From NCBI RefSeq assembly GCF_001293165.1, contig NZ_CP010552.1:682001-746000 (forward strand): DNA of 64,000 nt. The letters are read 5' to 3'. The notes beneath the pieces are model-generated. The model saw only the letters and a list, made by a program, of their open reading frames with translations. It had not been told where the DNA came from and made no database searches. A program made the translations under genes and the position numbers. Positions 50,073 through 56,551 of this stretch are shown here, in pieces. The DNA is from Candidatus Thioglobus autotrophicus. GTDB taxonomy: Bacteria > Pseudomonadota > Gammaproteobacteria > PS1 > Pseudothioglobaceae. Positions within the stretch are counted from its first letter, which is position 1. Each line of letters starts with the position of its first letter.

Positions 50073-50118
50073 ATTACTCCCCCGATTCATATTAATAAAA
50101 AACTATTTTTTAAGATAT

Positions 50119-50165
50119 TAACTACATCTAGTGTTTGAATATTATAAAACAACTACATATAGTGT
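50119..50165 (-). promoter_or_regulatory. two NrdR boxes upstream of nrdD
   Basis: CTACATCTAGTGT within 50119-50134 and CTACATATAGTGT within 50150-50165 fit the NrdR consensus (acaCwAtATaTwGtgt). They are 31 bases apart, about three helical turns, as is usual for NrdR pairs. They flank the inferred nrdD -10 element (TATAAT, 50146-50141 on the minus strand), so NrdR binding should repress nrdD when dNTPs are ample. Confidence 0.8.
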
Positions 50166-50169
50166 TATA

Positions 50170-50183
50170 TTGACGCAAATCAA
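50170..50183 (-). promoter_or_regulatory. FNR-type box of the nrdD promoter
   Basis: TTGACGCAAATCAA matches the FNR/ANR consensus TTGAT-N4-ATCAA with one substitution. Its centre is about 30 bases from the minus-strand TATAAT at 50146-50141, placing it near -41.5 to -42.5, a class II activating position. Confidence 0.75.
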
Positions 50184-50206
50184 TAAACCAAAATTATTTT
50201 TATTGT

Positions 50207-50248
50207 TTGATTTTGGTCAATCAAAATCTAGCCACTTCGTCCTATAAT
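50207..50248 (+). promoter_or_regulatory. FNR-type box and -10 element of the ubiT promoter
   Basis: TTGATTTTGGTCAA (50207-50220) is an FNR-type box, and a perfect TATAAT lies at 50243-50248. The predicted start near 50255 puts the box centre at about -41.5. The identical 14 bases occur before the TauD-like gene at 51042. The longest reading frame for ubiT would begin inside this box, so the ATG at 50279 is the real start. Confidence 0.78.
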
Positions 50249-50278
50249 AAAAAACAATCAAACCCATTAAATTGCCTT

Positions 50279-50761
50279 ATGAGCTTTATTCGTCCGCCTA
50301 TTTTTTTACCTATAGCAACGCTCACGCAAGTCAGCAAAACGATCAATAACAAAATAATCGTCAGCCTGTTTAACCAAATATTTTCACAAGCAATTAAAAC
50401 AGGAGATTTAGATTTCTTAGAAGGTCGTTGGGTTCTAATTGAGATTCTAGACATGGGGCTAACATTCAATCTAGGGTTTAATAATCAGCGACTGATACAA
50501 GCTCAACAAAACCAAGTGTTTGATTTAACTATTAGCGCCCGTAGTTGTGACTTCCTCGACCTTATGAGTAAAAATAAAGATCCAGACACCTTGTTTTTTC
50601 AACGAAAAATCAATATGCAAGGTTCAACTGAACTGGGGCTTTATGTAAAAAACTTTCTCGATGCTTTTGATGTTGAGGTACATTGGGCTAGCGCTGGCGT
50701 CGACAAAATACTGCAAAACACTTATCCAATACTCAGCAAACTTTTATGCCGTAAATCTTAA
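50279..50761 (+). CDS. ubiT: UbiT-like SCP2 protein for O2-independent ubiquinone synthesis
   Basis: UbiT is the lipid-binding SCP2-domain factor of the anaerobic ubiquinone pathway with UbiU and UbiV. From the ATG at 50279 it has 160 residues: an N-terminal hydrophobic helix (FIRPPIFLPIATL), then the SCP2 core (LDFLEGRWVLIEILDMGLTFNLGFNNQRL, DLTISARSCDFLDLMSKNKDPDTLFFQRKINMQGSTELGLYVKN). The presence of ubiU and ubiV 1.3 kb away and a shared FNR-type promoter support the call. Other SCP2 proteins such as UbiJ are less likely here. Confidence 0.88.
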   Translation: MSFIRPPIFLPIATLTQVSKTINNKIIVSLFNQIFSQAIKTGDLDFLEGRWVLIEILDMGLTFNLGFNNQRLIQAQQNQVFDLTISARSCDFLDLMSKNKDPDTLFFQRKINMQGSTELGLYVKNFLDAFDVEVHWASAGVDKILQNTYPILSKLLCRKS

Positions 50762-50776
50762 GTATCACTCTCGAGC

Positions 50777-51040
50777 ATGAAGCCGAACACCGTCGATGCA
50801 ATGCACGACTTAATCAAAGAGATACAAAAGACTCTGCCTATGGATAAGATCAAAGCAGACTTCTGTTCTGACACTTGTTCGGGCTGCTCACTCAAACTCA
50901 TCACCTTTCTATCGACTGAAATTGAACATTGGCAATTTCAGCTCAACCAAGGCATTATTCCCAATTTTTCTGATTTAAATAAATTGGCAAAAATGGCCAA
51001 AAAAATTCAAGCAGTATTATTAAAAAATCACCTTATTTAG
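50777..51040 (+). CDS. small protein with a CX3CX2C motif (87 aa), unknown function
   Basis: The protein has C30, C34 and C37 in FCSDTCSGCSLKL, the cysteine spacing used by radical SAM enzymes for a [4Fe-4S] cluster, but at 87 residues it is too small for a radical SAM barrel. The rest is helical, with basic C-terminal sequence KLAKMAKKIQAVLLKNHL. It starts 15 bases after ubiT, so it should be expressed with it under FNR. It may bind an Fe-S cluster or zinc and assist the anaerobic hydroxylation system; this is inference. I do not recognise a named family. Confidence 0.75.
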   Translation: MKPNTVDAMHDLIKEIQKTLPMDKIKADFCSDTCSGCSLKLITFLSTEIEHWQFQLNQGIIPNFSDLNKLAKMAKKIQAVLLKNHLI

Positions 51041-51041
51041 C

Positions 51042-51083
51042 TTGATTTTGGTCAATGACATTGGCTGTCGACCCGATTACACT
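51042..51083 (+). promoter_or_regulatory. FNR-type box and promoter of the TauD-like gene
   Basis: TTGATTTTGGTCAA (51042-51055) is followed by a -35-like aTGACA (51055-51060) and TACACT (51078-51083) after 17 bases. The predicted start near 51090 places the box centre at about -41.5. The spacer TTGGCTGtCGACCC is nearly the same as in the sqr promoter. The box starts two bases after the previous stop codon. Confidence 0.75.
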
Positions 51084-51107
51084 GACATTTTTTTCACAAT
51101 AAACGCC

Positions 51108-52025
51108 ATGCAGCTTGCCAAACAGACTCTTTCAGTAACTTCTCCTTTTGCCCTAGACAATGAAGATCTTTACCAACGCTGGAGAGATAAAAAATCCTTT
51201 GCTTATCCCAATAGAATCTCTGAGCTATTTATCGAGGTTAAAAACCCAAAACAGCTTAGTAAGGGCGAACATGCTGCCATTTTGGCGTTAACTCAAAAAA
51301 CCAATATGGCGATCTATATTGGCAATACTGGCAACAACCCTTCTGTCGAAATTCCCATCGCGATAGCCAACCAATTTGGCCTCAAACAAATCAACAAAAA
51401 TTGGCTGGCTGACGATACAGGTCTCACCTCTCTCAAAGTAGCCAATGATGATATTAGAAAAAAATACATTCCTTATACCAACAAACTCATTCATTGGCAT
51501 ACAGATGGCTATTACAACACCCCTGATCAACAAATTCATGCGTTGAACTTACACGTTGTTCAGCAAGCTGCCAGCGGCGGTGAAAATCAGCTGATGGATC
51601 ATGAAATTGCTTATTTATTATTACGCGAAAAAAATCCTGATTATATTCGTGCATTAATGGCAAACGATGTTATGACCATTCCTGCAGGCACCAATGCAGA
51701 TGGTAGTGCCAGACCTGATCGCTCCGGACCTGTATTTAGTATCAGTAGTCGGGGAAATTTACACATGCGCTACACGGCAAGAACTAAAAATATACGCTGG
51801 TCTAGTACACCCCTTGTTAAAGAGGCGCTTGAATTTCTGCAACAAATTCTCAATCGTCAACACTCGTCCTATGTCTTTAAAGGCTTGCTAGAGCCGGGCA
51901 TGGGTTTAATCAGTAACAATGTATTACACGATAGGGCGGCCTTTACAGAAGACGCCCAACACCAGCGCCATTACTATCGGGCACGATATTTTGACCGCCT
52001 AGCAAACACCGACTTTAAAGGGTAG
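51108..52025 (+). CDS. TauD/TfdA-type Fe(II)/2-oxoglutarate dioxygenase (copy 2)
   Basis: A 305-residue protein from the ATG at 51108. The longer frame from 51042 begins in the FNR box, upstream of the inferred transcription start. Iron ligands H131 and D133 lie in HWHTDGYYN, the distal H274 lies in NNVLHDRAAF, and arginines in YYRARYF can bind 2-oxoglutarate, so the active site looks complete. It is a paralogue of the gene at 13833. The family normally needs O2, which is surprising beside ubiT, ubiU, ubiV and nrdDG under an anaerobic promoter. The substrate is unknown. It converges with ubiV with 3 bases between them. Confidence 0.85.
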   Translation: MQLAKQTLSVTSPFALDNEDLYQRWRDKKSFAYPNRISELFIEVKNPKQLSKGEHAAILALTQKTNMAIYIGNTGNNPSVEIPIAIANQFGLKQINKNWLADDTGLTSLKVANDDIRKKYIPYTNKLIHWHTDGYYNTPDQQIHALNLHVVQQAASGGENQLMDHEIAYLLLREKNPDYIRALMANDVMTIPAGTNADGSARPDRSGPVFSISSRGNLHMRYTARTKNIRWSSTPLVKEALEFLQQILNRQHSSYVFKGLLEPGMGLISNNVLHDRAAFTEDAQHQRHYYRARYFDRLANTDFKG

Positions 52026-52028
52026 CTG

Positions 52029-52943
52029 CTAACCTCTTAAAATTGGTTGTTGCAACTCAACACCACTCATGCCCGGTTTATCAAACCAATAGCCGTCACA
52101 CTGCTGATATGCACTAAAAGGCTGTAGCAACCCTAATGCCTGATGAATGCTAATATTTTGGGCAATTCTATCCTTAAAAATTTGGATAATTTCTGCCGTA
52201 TTGGTAAACTGAGGGCTAATTCTTACAACATCTACACCCATATCCTGCATTTGATCCATCTGGGAAATAAGATTAAAAGTATTGGCTGACAACGTCTGGA
52301 TACCGTTCATCATCAGAAAAGACTGCTGCTCTTGAGTGGTCAATAATAGCCCGTCTTCATGCATCAAACACTTATACTGACAATCATCCTTATCAAGATC
52401 ATAAGCTCTAGCGGTGAAGCACCGCGCCGAAAATGCCAACGGCATTTGACCAAAAACAAACACCTCAGTTTGCAACTCTGGGCTTATCCCTGCCATCATT
52501 TGTTGCAAAGCCTCTTGAGATAACTCAAGCGGAAAGCACCAACGCACAAGGCCTTTTTTTGCCAACAGATTAAGACTTGGTGCATTATATAAATTAACAC
52601 TGGGCCCCGTCACAAATGGCATATTTTGTTTACTTCTTAAACCAATAGCGGCATAGTCATTCGCCTCTATCAAATAATCTTCTTGCTGGCAAATACGCCC
52701 CAGTTGCTTGAGCTCAGAGTCAGCCTCTAATAAAGTGAGTGTTGAAAATACTACCTCTTTACCTGCATCACGCAATTGGTTAGCAATCATCAACCAGTCA
52801 TTTATTTTAAGTTGTCTACGCTTAGAACAAACCACCTCTCCCAAATAAACAATATCAACCGGGGTTTTGGCAATCGCCTTGTAAAAATCAAAAACTTTTT
52901 GTCTGTCCCAATAATAATAAATAGGTCCTAATGAAATCTTCAT
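52029..52943 (-). CDS. ubiV: O2-independent ubiquinone hydroxylation protein UbiV
   Basis: UbiV, a U32-type protein with a [4Fe-4S] cluster, works with UbiU to hydroxylate the ubiquinone precursor without O2. From the ATG at 52943 (ATGA overlap with ubiU) it has 304 residues. C39, C175, C188 and C192 keep the E. coli pattern as I recall it (C39, then Cys-X12-Cys-X3-Cys), seen in GEVVCSKRR and ARCFTARAYDLDKDDCQYKC. It starts MKISLGPIYYYWDR, typical of the family. Confidence 0.93.
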   Translation of the reverse strand: MKISLGPIYYYWDRQKVFDFYKAIAKTPVDIVYLGEVVCSKRRQLKINDWLMIANQLRDAGKEVVFSTLTLLEADSELKQLGRICQQEDYLIEANDYAAIGLRSKQNMPFVTGPSVNLYNAPSLNLLAKKGLVRWCFPLELSQEALQQMMAGISPELQTEVFVFGQMPLAFSARCFTARAYDLDKDDCQYKCLMHEDGLLLTTQEQQSFLMMNGIQTLSANTFNLISQMDQMQDMGVDVVRISPQFTNTAEIIQIFKDRIAQNISIHQALGLLQPFSAYQQCDGYWFDKPGMSGVELQQPILRG

Positions 52944-53929
52944 TGCCAACTCCGGTGATAGGCGCCCAACGTGGTTTGAAAGCCTTCAGATATGTCGCTA
53001 AGCGCCTGATTCCATTCAGATTTAGTCTGATAGTTGCCTGTTTCTAGCTGCTGAATTGCCGCCGACCATGTCTGGGCGACAGTTTTAATGTAAGCACTAG
53101 ATCGCTGCCGACCCTCAATCTTAATGGCTTTAACGCCAATCTCTTGCAGCGTGGGTAGAATCTCCAACGTATTTAAACTAGTTGGCTCTTCAAGTGCATA
53201 ATAAGTGTTGTTCATAGATTCAAATCGACCTTTACACAAAGTCGGGTAACCTGCAGGCTCGTGCTTTTCATAGGCATCTATCAACACACCGCCCAGTCTG
53301 GTTTCTAGCTTAATATCGTTCTCAATATATTCAACATGGGAGGCTGGCGAACAAGCCCCATAAGTATTAGGCGAGCGCCCAGTTGCATAAGAAGAAAGAA
53401 TGCACCGGCCCTCTACCATGACACACAAAGAGCCAAATCCAAAGACTTCTATGTCTACAGGCGAAGAATCAATAACTTTCTTGACTTGCGCCACAGATAA
53501 AACCCGAGGCAGCACAGCACGCTTAATATTAAAATTTTGATAATAAAAATCAAGCGCCTCATAGCTAGTAGCCGAACCCTGTACTGATAAATGTAGGTTT
53601 AAATCTGGATATACTCGAGCGGCATATTCCATCAGTCCAATATCGGCCAAAATAATAGCATCCGCCCCTATTCTAGCAGCACGATCAATGGCGTCTATCC
53701 AGCGTTGCCAAATATTTGGCTGTGGATAGGTATTAATTGCCACGTATACCTTTTTACCGCGTGCATGAGCATAATCAACCCCCTGTGCAGCACGCTGTTC
53801 ATTAAAGTTGAGGCCCGCAAAATGACGAGCATTGGTATCATCTGCAAAGCCAATATAAACCGTATCGGCGCCTTGATCAATGGCCACTTTAAGTGCCGGT
53901 AAATTACCCGCAGGACAAACTAATTCCAT
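52940..53929 (-). CDS. ubiU: O2-independent ubiquinone hydroxylation protein UbiU
   Basis: UbiU is the U32-family partner of UbiV. The 329-residue protein begins MELVCPAGNLPALKVAIDQGADTVYIGF. Cluster cysteines fall at C169, C176, C193 and C232 (SLCVMVEGRCILSS, YGACSPASH, TLCKGRFE), the same numbers I recall for the E. coli cluster ligands. It overlaps yhcC by 10 bases and ubiV by 4, so the three genes form a tight operon. Confidence 0.94.
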   Translation of the reverse strand: MELVCPAGNLPALKVAIDQGADTVYIGFADDTNARHFAGLNFNEQRAAQGVDYAHARGKKVYVAINTYPQPNIWQRWIDAIDRAARIGADAIILADIGLMEYAARVYPDLNLHLSVQGSATSYEALDFYYQNFNIKRAVLPRVLSVAQVKKVIDSSPVDIEVFGFGSLCVMVEGRCILSSYATGRSPNTYGACSPASHVEYIENDIKLETRLGGVLIDAYEKHEPAGYPTLCKGRFESMNNTYYALEEPTSLNTLEILPTLQEIGVKAIKIEGRQRSSAYIKTVAQTWSAAIQQLETGNYQTKSEWNQALSDISEGFQTTLGAYHRSWQ

Positions 53930-54831
53930 CTAATTTTCTCCTGATTTTGTGCCTTAAGTTCTGCCTCAATAGCATTTAAAACCGCCCACTTTTTATGACA
54001 CCATGCGGGTGCCAACAATTGTTGCTTATTGGCTGTGCCCGTGAGTCGGTGATACACGATCGACTTTGGCGCCATGCGTATCAATGCCACAACGGCTTTT
54101 ACATAGTACGCCATTGTCATAGGCTGATACTCGCCTCTGCGCCATTCATTGGCAAGCTGGGTACCTTTAACCACATGTAGTGGATGGAATTTTAGCCCAT
54201 CAACTCCCAATGCCAACACACGCTCTAGTGTGGTTTTAAAATGACTTTCATCTTCACCAGGCAATCCAAGAATTAGATGCGTACAAACTCGAATGCCTTT
54301 GGCTCGGGCTGCCAGCAAAGTTTTTTTATATGCTTCAAACCCATGGCCTCGATTAATGCGCGCCAAGGTTTCATCAAAGGCTGATTGCAGGCCTAGCTCA
54401 AGCCAAATGTCATAGCCCTGATTTTGATAATCAACCAATAAATCAATCACTTCATCGGAGACGCAATCAGGTCGAGTGCCAATAGACAAGCCGATCACAT
54501 CTTGTTCAGATAGTGCTCGACCATACAGATCTCTTAAGGTTTTTAGGTCTGCAAAGGTGTTAGTATAAGCCTGAAAATACGCAATATATTTCTTAGCACC
54601 GGTACGCTTAAGCAACACTTCACGGCCATTTTGAATTTGCACTAAGATTGGATCTGGCTGTCGCCCATTCGGGCTAAAGGTTGCATTATTACAAAACGTG
54701 CAGCCGCCTATACCGATAGAGCCGTCCCGATTAGGACAACTAAGTCCCGCATCAATAGCCACCTTATGTACACGCTCTTGGTAAGTTCTTAACAAGGATT
54801 GCCCTAAAGTGTTTACATAATCAGACAGCAA
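53920..54831 (-). CDS. yhcC: YhcC-like radical SAM protein (TIGR01212 family)
   Basis: A radical SAM protein of unknown reaction. The cluster motif is the long-spaced C32-X11-C44-X2-C47 in SCPNRDGSIGIGGCTFCNN, the family hallmark, followed by YFQAYTNTFADLKTLRDLY and GTRPDCVSDEV. I start it at the TTG at 54831 (303 residues). The longest frame begins at 54879, upstream of the inferred transcription start near 54853, and relatives begin about 20-30 residues before the first cysteine. It leads the ubiU-ubiV operon, hinting at a link to anaerobic metabolism, though relatives are widespread elsewhere. Confidence 0.85.
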   Translation of the reverse strand: MLSDYVNTLGQSLLRTYQERVHKVAIDAGLSCPNRDGSIGIGGCTFCNNATFSPNGRQPDPILVQIQNGREVLLKRTGAKKYIAYFQAYTNTFADLKTLRDLYGRALSEQDVIGLSIGTRPDCVSDEVIDLLVDYQNQGYDIWLELGLQSAFDETLARINRGHGFEAYKKTLLAARAKGIRVCTHLILGLPGEDESHFKTTLERVLALGVDGLKFHPLHVVKGTQLANEWRRGEYQPMTMAYYVKAVVALIRMAPKSIVYHRLTGTANKQQLLAPAWCHKKWAVLNAIEAELKAQNQEKIRWN

Positions 54832-54859
54832 CCTAACCCTCGCAATAACTAAAGCTTGT

Positions 54860-54901
54860 ATTGTAAAAGTGAATGGCATTTGATGGATTGACGTAAATCA
54901 A
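54860..54901 (-). promoter_or_regulatory. FNR-type box and -10 element of the yhcC-ubiU-ubiV promoter
   Basis: TTGACGTAAATCAA (54888-54901) is an FNR-type box close to the one at nrdD. On the minus strand TACAAT lies at 54865-54860, and the inferred start near 54853 places the box at about -41.5. This also decides the yhcC start codon. Confidence 0.75.
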
Positions 54902-54923
54902 CTATCTGACTTTTTATTAGACG

Positions 54924-54954
54924 AAAAAAAACCACTCAAAAGAGTGGCTTTTTA
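54924..54954 (-). terminator. rho-independent terminator of the sulfur-globule-like gene
   Basis: On the minus strand GCCACTC-tttt-GAGTGG is followed by eight T. It insulates the upstream secreted-protein gene from the yhcC-ubiUV promoter just downstream. Confidence 0.88.
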
Positions 54955-54959
54955 ACTAA

Positions 54960-54985
54960 AAGCGCGAGAGCTAGCTCAGGCGCTT
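54960..54985 (-). repeat. 26-bp palindrome in the 3' untranslated region
   Basis: AAGCGC-ga-GAGCT-AGCTC-ag-GCGCTT is an inverted repeat with one internal 2x2 mismatch. It lies between the stop codon of the secreted repeat protein and its terminator. It could be an mRNA-stabilising hairpin or a protein binding site. Confidence 0.7.
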
Positions 54986-54999
54986 AACGTGAGTGCTAA

Positions 55000-55515
55000 T
55001 TACTTAGCAGCTGTTTCACGTGAGTCTGCAGCAGCGTTACCTTTAGCATCTGCGTAACCTTTAGCGTATGCATCAGCTTGAGCCTTAGCAAAAGCGTCAG
55101 CTTGACCTTTAGCGTATGCATCAGCAACACCTTTAGCGTTAGCGTCAGCAACACCAGCAAACTTACCGTCTGTAGTAGCGTTAGATTTGTTAGCAGTCTT
55201 ATTCTTGTTGTTGTAATGGAAACCCCAATCAGAATCGTTGTTCATGTCATTGCTGTTAGCAAAAGGACCGAAGTTTTGAGCGCCATTGAAAGGACCCATG
55301 TTTGAACCACCGTTGAAAGGACCCATGTTCTGGCCGCCAGTAAATGGACCCATGTTAGAACCTGAGTTCATAGGACCGAAGTTAGAACCACCGTCGAAAG
55401 GACCCCAGTTTGACATGCCGTTACCGTTAGTCCAACCGTTGTTGTTGTTGTTACCAAAAAAAGCTGAAGCTGAAGTAGCTGCTACTAAAGTAGTAATTGC
55501 GATAATTTTTTTCAT
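55000..55515 (-). CDS. secreted repeat protein, sulfur-globule-protein-like
   Basis: The 171-residue protein has a signal peptide (KKIIAITTLVAATSASA, cleavage before FFGN) and an Asn/Gly-rich mature part. NWGPF, NFGPM, NMGPF, NMGPF, NMGPF and NFGPF start at residues 36, 45, 54, 63, 72 and 81, an exact 9-residue period. The C-terminal part has an exact 8-residue period of ADAxAKGx from residue 123 to about 158. Signal peptide, Asn/Gly richness and the AFFGNNNNNGW start resemble sulfur globule proteins, and sqr in the window fits. This is resemblance by eye, not homology proof. It has a strong promoter, AGGAG ribosome binding site and terminator, so high expression is likely. Confidence 0.75.
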   Translation of the reverse strand: MKKIIAITTLVAATSASAFFGNNNNNGWTNGNGMSNWGPFDGGSNFGPMNSGSNMGPFTGGQNMGPFNGGSNMGPFNGAQNFGPFANSNDMNNDSDWGFHYNNKNKTANKSNATTDGKFAGVADANAKGVADAYAKGQADAFAKAQADAYAKGYADAKGNAAADSRETAAK

Positions 55516-55601
55516 GTTAATCTCCTAGATTATTATGTAGTTATAACATCTTCATTATTGATGATGTTTAAAGTGCTGAACTCGTGTTCTGCATGGGGAG
55601 T

Positions 55602-55629
55602 ATTATATAACATATATATTAGAAGTCAA
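55602..55629 (-). promoter_or_regulatory. strong promoter of the sulfur-globule-like gene
   Basis: On the minus strand TTGACT (55629-55624), a 16-base AT-rich spacer and TATAAT (55607-55602) predict a start near 55595 and an 80-base leader containing a small hairpin. Confidence 0.65.
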
Positions 55630-55873
55630 TGATATTCTTATACTTTTTTTAAAAAACCCTATAATTCCTTGATATAACAGGATTTTATTCGATAAAAAAA
55701 TATTAGAAAAAATGAAAATCACCGCCAAATAAACACTAAAAACCTTCAAAAAACCCAAAAAAAGGGGCTTTTCTTAAAAATTTAGGGTTTTTATCAGGCA
55801 AATATGGCCCAATTAATAAAATATAGCAGATTTTGCTAATGCGCCTTTTAGCATTGTATTTTTTGTCAGAAAC

Positions 55874-55900
55874 AAAAAAACCGCTAATAATAGCGGTTTT
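55874..55900 (-). terminator. terminator of the second secreted-protein gene
   Basis: On the minus strand AAAACCGCTA-ttat-TAGCGGTTTTTTT forms a hairpin with a T tract, 25 bases after the stop codon at 55925. Confidence 0.9.
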
Positions 55901-55924
55901 AATAAAAATTCCTATTGTTATTAT

Positions 55925-56485
55925 CTATTGATCGCTGCCAACTCGCGGCGTCGAAGCAGCGGCAGGCGACAGACCATTGTAAACACCATTCGTTAAGCGG
56001 GAACCATCACCATAACGATTCAGTTGCTCTCTAACTGCCTTTTCAATATCTTCAGACTGCGTTTGTATACGCTGATAACCCTCATTAAAGTTGACCGGCA
56101 TCTCATTCACAAAAAATGTTTTACTGCCCGAACCTTTAATCTGCTCTAGGGTTCTACTAAAATCAGTCTCTTGCAGCCAATTGCTTGGTTGAATCTGATT
56201 AGGCATAACCCTCATGGCGTTATTAGGCTGAAACTCGGGATTTTGACGATAGCTTTTAAGCGAATTTGGGCGCGCACCATAACGACTCATGTTTCTAGCG
56301 TCGTTAGCCGGAGAGTACTGCACACCTGTTGACATAGGATTCCAGTTCGAACCATTGCTCCAAGGGGTGGTGCTGGTATAACCGGTACCATTTCCAAACG
56401 GTGAAAAACTATTGGTATCGAAAAATGCAACAGCATTAAGTGAGGTGACACCAAGGATGCTCAATATAAGGCTTATCTTTCTCAT
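55925..56485 (-). CDS. secreted Asn/Ser-rich protein of unknown function (186 aa)
   Basis: A signal peptide (ILSILGVTSLNAVA, cleavage before FFDTN) precedes an Asn/Gly/Ser/Pro-rich region (FSPFGNGTGYTSTTPWSNGSNWNPM) that recalls the start of the neighbouring sulfur-globule-like protein. The C-terminal half is more ordinary and helical (FFVNEMPVNFNEGYQRIQTQSEDIEKAVREQLNRYGDG). The shared FF after the cleavage site and NGxNW motifs suggest a related envelope or globule-associated role. I do not recognise the family. It has its own terminator. Confidence 0.7.
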   Translation of the reverse strand: MRKISLILSILGVTSLNAVAFFDTNSFSPFGNGTGYTSTTPWSNGSNWNPMSTGVQYSPANDARNMSRYGARPNSLKSYRQNPEFQPNNAMRVMPNQIQPSNWLQETDFSRTLEQIKGSGSKTFFVNEMPVNFNEGYQRIQTQSEDIEKAVREQLNRYGDGSRLTNGVYNGLSPAAASTPRVGSDQ

Positions 56486-56551
56486 TATCTTCTAAAGAAT
56501 TGATTAAAGTATATTATTATACCATAATATAGAATAAATGCCAAATTCTCT

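Larger units (their letters stand above)
55516..55924. other. AT-rich spacer holding a promoter and hairpins, no gene
   Basis: The right end of the upstream gene and the left promoter region together span about 400 bases. Besides the promoter (55602-55629) and the terminator (55874-55900), it holds a CATC/GATG hairpin in the leader (55548-55567) and A/T-rich inverted repeats (for example AAAAACCC with GGGTTTTT near 55749-55796). I see no coding sequence. Confidence 0.5.

Noticed and set aside
50207-50278. Longer N-terminus for ubiT starting at 50207
   Set aside because: It would start inside the FNR box and upstream of the inferred transcription start. The ATG at 50279 matches the SCP2 family start. 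The same reasoning removes the longer starts of the TauD-like gene (51042) and yhcC (54879).
55286-55420. CRISPR-like array within the sulfur-globule-like gene
   Set aside because: The regular DNA repeats here are in-frame 27-base units encoding the 9-residue protein repeat. The units are contiguous with no unique spacers and no cas genes are present.
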